Source: Spinacia oleracea
Lineage: Eukaryota > Streptophyta > Magnoliopsida > Caryophyllales > Amaranthaceae
Direction: 5' to 3'
Assembly: GCF_020520425.1 (NCBI RefSeq)
Contig: NC_079490.1
Location: 55,158,517-55,222,516 of the forward strand
Length of the DNA: 64,000 nt
Shown here: positions 11,143-23,300 of the stretch, piece by piece
Layout: the number at the start of each line of letters is the position of its first letter
Numbering within the stretch: the stretch's first letter is position 1
The notes under the pieces: generated by a model
The model's database searches: none
What the model was told of the DNA's origin: nothing
What the model saw: only the letters and a program-made list of their open reading frames with translations
Made by a program: the position numbers and the translations under genes

Positions 11143-12444
11143 CGTGCCTAGGGTCACATATTTTCAGAGATTAATTCAAGTATTCAAAGTGAGTTTTGAG
11201 AGAAAAATTCAGTCATATTTCTTACCTAAGAGTGCCGAAAATTCTAGTACCTTAAGGGCGATTCTAGTTGGTCAATCTTAAGGCGGATCCGGACGTGCTG
11301 TGGACTATCTACGGAGGGACGACACTTGGAGTCCTAAAGACTTGTTCTTGTTCGGTTCGGGCGCAGCTAGGGAAGGCACGCAACAAAGAGTATGCATCTA
11401 AATTATGCTATATGATTATGTGTAAATAATATGTATTCCTGGCTTAATGGTTGTTTCCGCATGATTTATGAATTGTCATATGTATCATAACCTAACAGTG
11501 TCAAATGATATAACATCTCCAAAGTCTCGATATGCAGCTCTACACCTTCCATCAACCCAAAAAACATTTTTTAGTCTTCCATCATCCCCTCTTTCATACA
11601 TATAATAAAAATTCTTGTCTTTGGAAGACATTTCTAGAAAATGTTTCTCCATCGCAGCAAAATCTCCTTTTCGAAGACACAAACGTCTATGTTTGCTGAC
11701 TAGATTTCTACAATCTTTCTCGGAGAAAGGAACAAAACCATATCCACCATAACGTACTGCAAATGTGGCATAATTTCTACTAATAGGTACTCCAGCCCTT
11801 TCATTAGTCATTATAATGTCTTTGTTGTGTGGGTTAATGAATCGATAATTAGACATGAATCGTGAATTCAAGGGATCCAAGGTATGGTTATGCTCCAAAA
11901 CCACAGTGTTGAGTTTCCATTCCCCGATATTCTTGTCAAATGTGGCGGTTATTTTAGCTTTACAACCGGTAACCTGAGTGCGTGATGGCTTTGATGGATC
12001 TTTCCCTTTAGGAGTGAATTTCCCTTCTTTTGTACATGTTAGTCTCAACCTTGTGCAATCATTGCTTTTATCACAAACAACACCTTTAACATTTTCCCGA
12101 CTTCTAATCTTCATCTCGAACCCGTTTTGTCTTCCAAATTCATGGTAGTATTCAATAACAGCATTATAAGATCTAAATGTCATGCCTACACTCGGGGGTA
12201 CTAGTGGCTCTTCAACTGGTGCGGGTGTTGGCTCATCAACAGATATATCGTTTCTTTCATTTGGATCTTCATCACCTATTAATATATCATCTTCACTAGT
12301 GTCATGTCTGATTATATCTGATTCCAAGTCAACACTTAAGTTTGTATCTGAACTTTCATAGCTATCACATTCACTAGGATACTCATTATTGAGATCAATC
12401 GCCATTTTTTGCACTCTATCAACTTCTCCGTCCTTTTTGTCCAT

Positions 12445-14290
12445 GGTAATTTTTCTGCATAAAACAATACATATATAAATTTGCAGTGGTCATATATATT
12501 AGAAAAAGATGTACTTAATTTAATGGTACTAATTCCTTTATTATTTTACCAAACATAAAGCAAACACATTATTAGCTTTGGCTAGCGGTATGTTATGTGT
12601 TTTATGGGCTGCCAATTATGGTATGTTACACCAGGCCACAATTATTGTTTTATGGGTATCAAACAATAAAAAGATCCCTGTTTATGAAAATTACTAGAAA
12701 AATCAGTAAGAACTGGGAGAGAAATATTGGATAAATAAAGAGAAACAAAGACGTGGTGGCAATGTCGCCTAGTATGGGTGGCATGAGAAAGTTTCTTTTA
12801 CCAACTCTTAACAGAAGTTACCTGTTGTAATTTTTACCTTCCCTACATTAAGGATAAGTTATGCATATAAAATGGCTTTGGTTATTTTGAACTTCATATG
12901 GAATAGGGTTTCCTTGAAGACATTTCAACTCTATTGGATATTGATTTTGATTTAGTTTAATTAGCAGTTCTGGTATGGTAGATCACTAGATTCATACATG
13001 CTTATGGAAATCCTTTCACATGTTTTAACCCGGTCCTCCGTTGGATCCCTACAGGGAGCTGCTCTTTTATGGAAATGGAAAGAGGATCCTACGTTCCCTT
13101 AAGAAAAGTATAGTTATGTAGGGAAGGAGATGGATCTGGTTTAGGGGGACTTTTTGTCATGTTAAACATTCGTCATAGGTACTTTCCAATCTGAGTTAGG
13201 ACGTCTGCTATAGTTGCTGAGTCATGTGGAACTAAACCTATTTTGCTGTTTATGGGTTCAATATTTGGTTGCAACTTTCAACTATTCCCATTTACTCTGA
13301 AGTCTGAACTCATTGTCTCAGCTTGTTGTACATCATATCCGTCTCAGTCTTTTTGGTTTTGGTATTGAATCATTAGCTGTTCTGATAGTCACAAACTCAC
13401 AATGCCACACTGTTAATGAAGAACTAACTCTTGATTGTATCTGAAGGTTTTTGTTTGTCCTAGTTACCAAAATGTTTAATTTTTTCCATGTTCGTGGGAG
13501 CAAGCTACCACTTTGAACTTACATCTTTTAAAGATTGTTTTTATCTTTGTTGCTCTGCTATAGGCATGTTATATCATTCTTTTACCAACTCTTAACAAAA
13601 ACAGACGAGGAAGCGTTTTAAACAGTAGAGGACTTAAATTAACAGCTTAGGTGAATTATCAAACTTCCCCACCCTTTTCTACCTTATTTTACTTGGGTTT
13701 TCTTTCTTTTTATGAGTATTTTCCTTTCATATTTTCCTTCAGTATTTTCTGCCATAGTTGATGCTGATGTATGGCTTACAAATGAGTAATAAATCTTCCA
13801 CCACATTGCAGATTTGCAGACGAAAGTTGTGAGAGAATAGTGTTTTGATACATACCTTGTTCGTGACTACAAAATTTGCTCAACGGGGTTGAATGAACAT
13901 CTCAACCATTGCCGGAAATTTCGCTGAGATTAGTTTATCACAGAAAAGTAACGTTTTTTTTTCCTGATCTTAGAGGATGCAAAAATAAAATTCAAAATGG
14001 TATAATCAATTATGAAAATCAGATTTCTTGAGATAATTAAACTCTCTTTTTCTGTAGTTGTAATCATACAAATCAAGCAACATATTTTTCTGGTCTACTT
14101 AATAAATGCTTTCATATTCCTAACTGAATAAATACTCCTATGTCTACGTGGTGTCCACCTAATTCTCATATGTCCATGTGTATTGTCCACGTAAGCTGGG
14201 TAAACTACCCGGTGGGTAGATGTAGCTTTCTCCCAAATAAAACCCCTCAAAATCTCAAATTGTCAATATCGATAAAAGCCCCTCAAAACA
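12445..14290. other. intergenic DNA between the FRS-like pseudogene and CSN3
   Basis: No gene is recognised. The sequence is moderately AT-rich with many stops in all frames. The last 150 bp before CSN3 should contain that gene's promoter. A gggtaaactaccc-type palindrome near 14198-14212 also occurs at about 5947-5960. Confidence 0.5.
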
Positions 14291-14350
14291 CACTCTCTCT
14301 CTCCTCTTGATACTCGCAATACCCCACCTTTTCCCGAAGACACTGCGGCC
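14291..14350 (+). promoter_or_regulatory. CSN3 5' leader with a CT-rich tract
   Basis: A (CT)n tract (about 14291-14312) precedes the start codon by about 40 bp, as is common in plant 5' UTRs and core promoters. The context gcggccATGG around 14351 is a good plant initiation context. No TATA box was confidently placed. Confidence 0.4.
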
Positions 14351-17300
14351 ATGGATACGGTGGAGAAGCTGGTGGCGCAAATCCAAGGGCTTTCTGGTAG
14401 CGTCGGAGATTTGAATCAACTCCACCATATCCTCAAACAATCCGAAGACTCCCTTCGTCTCAATTCTTCTCGCTTGGCCCCTTTCCTCCATCAGCTCGAC
14501 CCTTCCGTTCACTCTCTCGGATATCTTTACTTCCTGTAAGTCCCCTTTTTATCTCGTATTATTTTATCTTTTACAATAAGTTTTATCATTTGAGTTTTTG
14601 CAATTAGTTTTGCGTTGATATTAGAGGATTGCATTGAATTTTATTGCACTTGTAGTTACATTAGGTTTCAATGCGAAAGGAGGTGATTCTAATTTGAGGG
14701 TTTTTGTTGATATGATTCCCATCCACGATATTGCTTTGATTTTGGTTCATATGAGCAGTACGGATTTTTTAATTGTTGGAATTATTTGTGTTATTGCGGG
14801 AGCTTCTTTGAAGGCAACGGAAGGAATCGTGTTAGTTCCTGAATAAATTTGTCATATTTAATCTTTTGTGCGGCACTGCAGATTATTTATGGATTAGGTT
14901 TTATGGAATTTTAATTATTTTCAAGTGATGGGTTGTTGTGGGTATCGTTACAAATTAATATTCTGTTGTATTGTGTTCCTGTTGGAACTTGATTATATTG
15001 CATCCTTAACCGAGCTGATTGCTTGTGAATTTCATTTTATGGGTTATAGTGTTTATTTATTTTTATCACCTGATTGTGAGTTTCCTTGTTCGAGCTGCTA
15101 TTTCTTTTGAGGGGACGGGGATTTAGGGTGGCTCTTATGTTCTTGCCACCACGTTGTTAGGAGTTTTGTTTCGTAACTGAGAGGTTGGTAGTTTAATTGA
15201 GAACAAAGTAAAAAGACCATGTATAAGGCCTTTGCTAATCTGAAATATCTTATCTAAGCATAAGTGTTGTATCACAGCCATTGGCAAAGCATGAAAGGAC
15301 CTCTTGATTTTTCTATGGAGGAGAAGTGGTGTACAAAGAACATAATGGGTTGACTTATTGCTTTTAACAACTTTGTTAACGCCTTAAAGTTTGAAGAAAA
15401 CTTGCACTCTTTTTTGGCGCAATTTGTTTGATGATCGCTATTACATTGCAATAAATCTTACAATTCATTACTCCTTCCGTCACTGAAAGATCACCCAGTT
15501 CCTATAAATGAATGTCCCTCTTAAATTGCCCATACCCTATTTGGTTATGTTGTCCCCACCGTTTAATCTACATTACCCCACTCAAAACAATGCACTTAAT
15601 CTCTCCTTTCTTTTTCTGACCCATCTATCTCCTCTCTTCTGGTACATATCTCAATCTTCATCTCTTCATCCATCTTTTCCCTTTTATCTCTCTCATAATC
15701 TCCTCACCCAGGCCAATTTCTCCTCTTCATATTTTGGCTTTTTATTCTACAGCATTCTCTCTCCTCATATTAATCTCTTTTTTCTGAATTTACCTGATAA
15801 TAAAATTACAAAGATCTGGAAAAAAGTCCGGTTCTTCTGAAAATTAAGGCTTTGTGTTTTTCTTTCCTTCTCTATTCCTATTTTGTTCTAACCAAAAAAT
15901 TAGAGTTATGTTATTTTTTTTTCTTTAACATATGTTCCTATCTTCCAAAAATTGGGGGTTTGTAATGTGATCTTCCCTTTGTTTTTCAATTAATTAGGGC
16001 TTCCTCTCTAATATCTCCTTTTTGTAATATAAATATAAGCAAGATCTTGTGGTATTGTGTAAAGAATCGAACAGATGATGAAAACTGGAAGTAAAGCTCG
16101 AAATTAAAAATGTTTTCTTTCACATTTTCAGTACCCAGGTGATGTTTGGAGTGGGAAAAAAAATACTGTTGATTTGTTACTCCACCATTGTTGAGAGGAG
16201 AAAGTGAGTAAGAGCGACAAAAGCTGGGTTGGGTTAGGTAATAAGCACCACTCTCTCTCTCATGTTTAAGGGATGGAGGGAGTATTTTTATTAGAATTTT
16301 AACATCATTGTTATATATAGGTGAGGGGAATGGAAAATTGCACATAATCAGTTTCTTCCTACTCTTTTTTCTACATTTATTTAAGCAATGCATCCTCCAT
16401 ATCTCCCTCCGTTGCATTTCAATCTTTCATCCTCACAGCTCAATAAACTGACATCTACATAACCGACATTTACAAAGCATTTATCTTTATTCCCTCTTCC
16501 CATCTTGGCCATGGCCCTGTTTGGTTAATAGCGGATTTGATAGCTTTTAGCGGATCGGAGCACTTTTAGAGGTTTGACCACTTCAACTTGTTAATTCACG
16601 TGTTTGGTTGTGCACGGATTTGAATAGCGGTTTGATCCGAAAACTCTAATTTCAAGAAAGCTAGATAGATGAGCTTTTTCACTTAGTGGATGGATGAATA
16701 GTGGATTGAAGAATAAACACTGAAAGACAACTTTGCCCCGACCTTTTTTATGTTCCTCCTATATTCGGTCCTCCTCCATGCTCTTTTTCTTCCATACAGG
16801 ATTCAAGCTGATTCAAGCTTACAATTGGAGCCCAATTTCACGTTTCGCGGACTTCATTATTTCTCTAAGCCTTTTCTTTATTAATTACATCTAAATCTAA
16901 ATCTTTGGCCAAAGAAGAGGGGAAATTTTATTTCTTTACAAAATTTTAGATTCGACTTGGATTAAGAAAGGAAGAGGGTAGTTTAAAGAAGAGGATGATG
17001 GAAGGGGAAATAAAGAGGATTGAATATGATGTACAATCAAAAAAATAGTTTCTACGGAGTATAAAAATAGTTAAATCTCACATACTTTGAGCTTTCGATA
17101 TGGTGTGAAAGCATGATTTACCTCTCACAATAAAATAAAACTCCATAGTTGCATGATAGAGAAACAGTTGAGGAGGATATAACTTAATAAGAAATTGATG
17201 GGGTTTTGCTCCTATTTTTTTTATGAGAGAAAATGATCATAAGGATGAAGGGTTGAAAAAAATTAGGAGGTGAATACACAATAGAATGGAAGAAGTGGTG

Positions 17301-20300
17301 GCTGGATGGGGTGTTAGAGGTGGGATAGGTGAGTAAATGTTTTATGAAAGTCCTTTTCTTTATCTTTTAATTTTATTAAAAAATAATTTTTAATATCTAT
17401 CTTGTTATTTTACCGCACGACAATTCGACCGACGTTGTTATACGGCATGGAATGCTGGCAGTGAAACATTGTCACGTGCATAAGATGAATGTGGCGGAGA
17501 TGCGCATGTTACATTGGACGTGTGGCCATACAAGTAATGGTCGATTGAGGAATGAGATTATTAGGAAGAAAGTAGGGGTTATTGAGATTAAGATATGGAA
17601 AATCGTTTAAGATGGTTTGGACATGTAAGAAGAAGATCAAGTGATGCCCCGGTTAGGAGGCTAGAAGGGTGGCAAAGTGATAGGATTGCAAGGGGTAGGG
17701 GAAGACCTAAGAAAACTTGGAGGAAGGTGATTGATCACGATATGAACCTACTTGCGATTGAGGAAAGTATGGCGTTAGGATAGGACAGAGTGGAGGGAGA
17801 GAGTATACGTTAATGACGTTATCTGACTTATACATCTCTCATTTTGACCCTCTTAGTTTTACTTCTTGCGTTTTGTAAACCTTTTTTTTTCTTTTTTCTT
17901 TTTTCAAGGCTCACTTTTATATGCTATTTTCAAATGTACTTATTGTATTTATTTTTAATTTTCTCGTTTTAAATTTTACTTATTTTTATTAACCCTTATA
18001 ATTTTTTTCCGTAATATATATGTTATCTCTTATTTTCCTTTCATTTCTTTCACTTTCCCCGTCTTCCTTGTTTATTCTTTTAACTTCCCGTTCCTTTCTT
18101 GTTTGATTGGTGACTTTGACGATCTCCTATGACGATTTATGTTAGCAGACCCCAAATCATTTTGGGACTAAGGCTATCTATCCTTTTATTTTCTCTGATC
18201 TTTAATTTTTTTTAATAAATTTTACCTTTTAGATATTTAGTTATTTCATACTTGAAGTGGATGTTTTTTTTTCAAATCACCACATTATTTTTATTATTTC
18301 AAGATTAGTTTCTTTTGGTAAAAGTTGTTAGTGGGATTAATAAATTTTTGTTTTTGTGTAAATGTTGTTTAATTATTTTTTTCTCCACAAAAAACTTACC
18401 ATATATCCATTTTAGCAATTACTAATTCACCACAATTAAATAAGTCAATGTACTTGTTGGTCATTTACTCAATCAAACAACTATTACATATCAACTATTT
18501 ATCAAACACTTTTATACAACCAACTAACACAATCAGCTAATCAAACCAGCTAATGCAAAATAGCTAGTCAAAACTGCTAATACAATCCTCTATGGCTAAC
18601 AGCTGATTGCCAAACATGACCTGTATCTTCACCCACCTCTTGCTTCCGACATCTCAACTATTTCTGCATCTTTTCGGTGCAATATCAGAGTTCACTTGAT
18701 TACAACTTTTTAAGGGATACTAAAATTACATCTGAATCTATTTGTGATCTGAAATGCTCAACCAGTATTGATGCACTTAGAAATTGATAGTTTTAATGAT
18801 CTAAAATACTTCCTCTGTTTTTTTAGTTGTACTATATTCCCTTTTGCATTATTCACTTTGATCATCTTTGGTTATACGTGCATTAAGAAATACATAGTCA
18901 TATGGTATCTTAATAGATTTGTCTTGATATAAAATTTCAAAATATCAACTTTTATAACTTATTTATTGATAATTAAAGATATTGATGGTCGAAGTTGGGT
19001 ATTGAAAATCGCGTAGGTTCAGATCTGCTATGTTTAGGACTTGTTGATCATTATTTTTTGAGTTTTAAAGGGATGTTATGTATTGACTGATGCTTCTTCT
19101 ATGGAGTCAATATGGCCGTTATGGGCCAATATAATGATATGGATGATATGGCCTGCGTAATTATGAAGGCGCATAAGAAACTCTTCACTCATTAGGGAAA
19201 TAGAGTTTGCTTCAACGATGCATGAACGTTTCTGCAATTGACTTAAAACCCTTGAAGGGGGTGGGAGGTGGGGTGAGAGGGTAGTGGAGGGAGGAGAGGA
19301 TTCCAACTTAGTTGCTTTTGTCCTCCAACTCTGCTAGTTAAAACATTATATTTTTACATCCATGTTTATAGTGCAAAATGATCGCTTTAATGACCAATTG
19401 GCTTAGGTTCTCTTGAACTTTTAATTTATCTTTTGGTTAACATCTGCAACATTCTAATGGTTTTACCGGTCATCTAAAAGGGAGAAAAGCAACTGACCAT
19501 GTATCAATTTGTCTCAAAACTGTTACTTGTACTTATGAAGTCGGTTTAAGCTAACAATTGATCTTGAAATTGTATTGTTAGTTAATAATCGCTACTAGTT
19601 TCTTATGTGATAGAAACAAAGTTAGTTATGGAAGGGCGATTTTGTGAAAAGCACTGCGATCCTTGGCAAGTTGCAAGGCGGGGGGGGGGGGGGGGGGGGG
19701 GAGTGTCCATTGCTGTGTCTGAACACCAACTTCAGCTTATGTGAATCTTGAAACAACTCCTTGGGTTTGATGACGCAAATAACTGAATAAGTATCTAGAA
19801 TCCACTTTATGTAGAAATAATACTAGAGAAGAAGTGCAAAAGGTAATGTTGGTGGTTCTTTAGTTTAGTTAGACTAATTTTTTGTTCCTTGCTAGTATAA
19901 TGCTGTGGGAGTACTTTCAGGAGGTAGATTTTCTTTTAAAATGTCATTGCAGTACCTACAATTTGTATGTTTAGTGGGGAACGTCATCAATTTATCCCTA
20001 TAGTAGTTTGGTATATGTCTATAATGCCAAGCAGGGCCATGTCATATGCTGTTTCCCTTATCCACAAATTTAAGTATTAACCTCCTGATAATCTTAGCTT
20101 TTATATATGTCATTGGCAGGGATGCTTACACATATTCAGTATCAAGAGATGGAGCTAATGAGGTGGCTCTTTTATTGGCCAGATTTATTAGTTCTTGCCT
20201 GGCTGAACAGATCCGACTTGCACATCATAAATGTATGTATTTCTGTAAGGATATAGTTAAAACTTGTATTCTTGTACCTATAATCTGACTATGTGATGCT

Positions 20301-23300
20301 TTTATGAGGTAGTTATAAGTGTCTGCAGGAGGTTTAAGGACCAAGCTATAGTGCTTTCAGAGCCCATGAGAGCTGTTGCCCCAATGCTGATAGCCATCCG
20401 TAAAATTCGGCCTTCTTCCGAACACCTTACAACTCTGCATCCTGACTTTCTCCTTCTCTGTATTTTGGCAAAATGCTATAAGACCGGTCTATCTGTGTTA
20501 GAGGATGATGTCTTTGAGGTTGATCAGCCGAAGGACCTTTTTCTTTACTGTTACTATGGGTAAGTTGAACTTTGTTTATCATGTTATATCTCGTCTATCT
20601 ATCATGTTATATCTCGTCTATGGACCTTTTTCTTTACTGTTGCTATGGGTAACTTGACTAACTCGAAAATGGTCTCTCCGCTTCCGTTATCAGGAAAATT
20701 TAAAAACTTAAGTCTTATTGTAGTTATCTATACATATCAATGAAAATTATTGTACACTATTAAGTTAGGGCCTGTTTGTCTCAACTTATTTTAACTTATT
20801 TCATCAAAAATAAGTCCAGGTAAGTTAAGCAAAACTAAGTTGTTTCCAAAAAAGTAAACATGCAAATGAGTTGTTTTCCGCAAAAATAAGTTCAAACAAA
20901 TTCAGTCAAATTCAATTTAACCAAACAAAGCCTTAGGTGGGTTCTTTACAGAAAATAGGAAGAGTAAGGTAGTTTTTTCTAATTCGTTTGAGGGTTTTTT
21001 ATGAAGTATACTTTTCTCTATAAAAGGTGTTGAACTTTAGTATAGATTTAGGCTCTGATAATCATTCTGGATAACCCCTTAGTCCTTCGTCTCAGGCTTA
21101 GCAAGGAGAGGAAGTTTTCCCTCCCCACCCTTGTTCATGCGTTCACATTAGGAAATGAAAGAAGGGTCACTTTGCACTTTAGAGACCTATGATGTCAGGA
21201 ACTCTTTCGTCTTTTGATTGTCTTTTGAGTTTTGACTGAATAAAATATGGACTAAGGCACTCTATAGAAAATGTAGTGACGGCTTATCTTGATTAAGAAT
21301 TTGAGGCTTTGAGCTCATGCATCCAGAATAGGTAATCACTTCTAAGTTCTAAAGCAATTTCACTTTAAGAAATAACCATACACTGGTGGACTGTAACTAC
21401 CTAGATGGTAAAGGTGGCTGATTGAGCATGGTGAAGAGCATCCCGAAATTTAGTATTAATGCGCTGAGTTTTTTTGTACAACAATCAAAGGAAAGCTAGC
21501 CCAGCTATTCCTAAATCCTGGAAAGTTACCGACTAAATAAAGATATAGGTCAGTTGAATTGAAGGTCATCAGCTAAAAAAGGAGAAAAGAAGGAAAAAAA
21601 AGTTTGTTTGTATGCAGTTCTCTAAATTGGAGTCCGACATACCTAAAGTAAGCATCCTACCGAGTCTGTAGGTGGCTGTTAAATTGAACTAGTGAAATAG
21701 AAACTGCATAAGATTATAATTATTTACTTGATGATCTTGAATACGAAAGAGTAGGAGTTGATAAGATTGCCTTCTAGATGGTTAGTTCCTCTGATACCCC
21801 AGCCCCCAGCCCCAGGATGTTCTTGACTTCTTGTTGTTGATAAGTATGACATGTTCCCTTATCTTTTGATCTTTCGTTTGCTTTGCGTAGAGAAAAATGT
21901 CATTGGTTCTTTTGATGGATTGTTGAAATTAAAATTACTGATTATTTTGACTAATGTTCGCAGGGGAATGATTTGTATCGGACTAAAGCAATTCAAGAAA
22001 GCATCAGAGTTTTTCCACAACGTGAGTCATTTCTTGTGACTTGGAATCCTATTTTTATATCCTAGCTTATGGTAAAATGGTTTTATTGTGTGAATTTTAA
22101 CAAAGTGTTATACATGATGGATGATGCACAGTTTTAGTAATACTTCCTCCGTACTTTTTTAGTTGACACAGTTTGACTTTTGACACTATTCATATAATCT
22201 ACTTTGACTGTCAATTGTGATTTATACTTAAGAAAAAATATGGTCATGTGGGGTTTTGTTATAATCACCTCATCGTATAGATTTACAATATCAACTTTTT
22301 TAAATTTTTACCCATTGATAATTAAAGATATAAAGATATAAATGACAGAAATGTTGCATTGGCAAACGTGGTAAATAAATGTGTCAACCCCCCCCCCCCC
22401 CCCCCCCCCCCCCCCGGCACCGCCTCTTGTGTTTGTGTACCATACCCAGGTAGTGTGAATAGATGGAGTACTTGGTAAGGCCTTGTGACAATTGTACTGT
22501 TTTTACGTTTTTGGCAGGTGGTTACTGCTCCTATGTCTACATTAAATGCAATAGCTGTTGAAGCATACAAAAAGTACATATTGGTTTCACTAATTCACCG
22601 TGGGAAGGTATTTGTTTATCTCTATGAACTTTATGTTTAAGGGGTTTGCAGTCTTTATTTGACATCCTGAGTATAGATCTATTATGAGGTTTAAGCTCTG
22701 ACAATTACATATCTGGTGTCAGTTCAACACTCATTTTCCAAAATATACATCTACGGTTGCTCAGAGGAGTTTGAAGAATTTCAGTCAGGTAATGTAAAGC
22801 ACTTCAGTGCGGAAGCAGTTAACATTTTATTTCTATTGGCACTGATTTGATGACCATGGGATTGGGGGAAGTGAGAGGAGAGCTAATCCTGCATCACCGC
22901 TGATGCTGCACCTGGTACCTTCAGGCACAGCACCATGATAGTTGACTAAAGATCCATTTTCTATATATCAGGGTTGTTTAATGGAGCTTTGTCATAAGTA
23001 GGACAGATCAGTGATATAGAACAGGCAAAGTGAACTTCCGGAAGTTGAACTAAATTCAATCCATAACTTAAAAAATAAGGCTTTGTTTTCCCTCAAAAAA
23101 AAAATTAATAAGGCTTTGTTTTTTTCACCTTTCCGTATTCAAACTTGTCTAAATTTATTAGAATTTTGTCAAACTTGTGTTAACTTATTGGCCCTCGGAT
23201 TAACTTGATTTAAACTTAAGACTTAATTTAAGTTGTAATATGAAGTTGGTATCGTTTATACAGATTAATCTCGACTTTTCTGATTTTTCCTAAGAATTTT

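Larger units (their letters stand above)
10127..11497 (+). mobile_element. solo LTR (1371 bp) inserted in the FRS-like exon
   Basis: The element reads TGAAGGAAATAATGCC ... CCTAACA and is flanked by the 5-bp target duplication gtgtc at 10122-10126 and 11498-11502. No internal region, primer site or second LTR is present, so it is a solo LTR left by LTR-LTR recombination. It contains a long CGGAAA-rich tandem array, a TATA box at 11135-11142 and a GC-rich block. A second, truncated copy of the same family in the opposite orientation is at 54883-56233. I suspect a Ty1/copia (SIRE-like) family but cannot prove it without an internal region. Confidence 0.9.
8083..12444 (-). pseudogene. FAR1/FRS-like (MULE transposase-derived) gene, disrupted
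   Basis: FAR1-related proteins are nuclear DNA-binding factors derived from MULE transposases. The ATG at 12444 opens an exon with an acidic N-terminus and then a FAR1-type zinc DNA-binding domain (about residues 88-190, ending EHNHTL). The MULE transposase core follows, interrupted after ISFDT by the solo LTR at 10127-11497 and resuming at about 10126 (TYLRNRYRMPF). A 285-bp intron (9637-9921) joins in phase. Catalytic acidic residues are present in FDT, ITDQ and QRSES. The SWIM finger (about 8905-8960) reads GILCCRVV where the family has C-R-H, so one zinc ligand is missing. Two in-frame stops occur, TGA at 9239-9241 and TAA at 8537-8539. Small C-terminal exons follow (about 8400-8535, 8246-8321, 8083-8159). 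It could be a MULE transposase rather than a domesticated FRS gene. Confidence 0.85.

Noticed and set aside
22322-22579. 85-codon minus-strand ORF across CSN3 exon 5
   Set aside because: It depends on translating the C28 run as glycine and overlaps a well-supported exon on the other strand.
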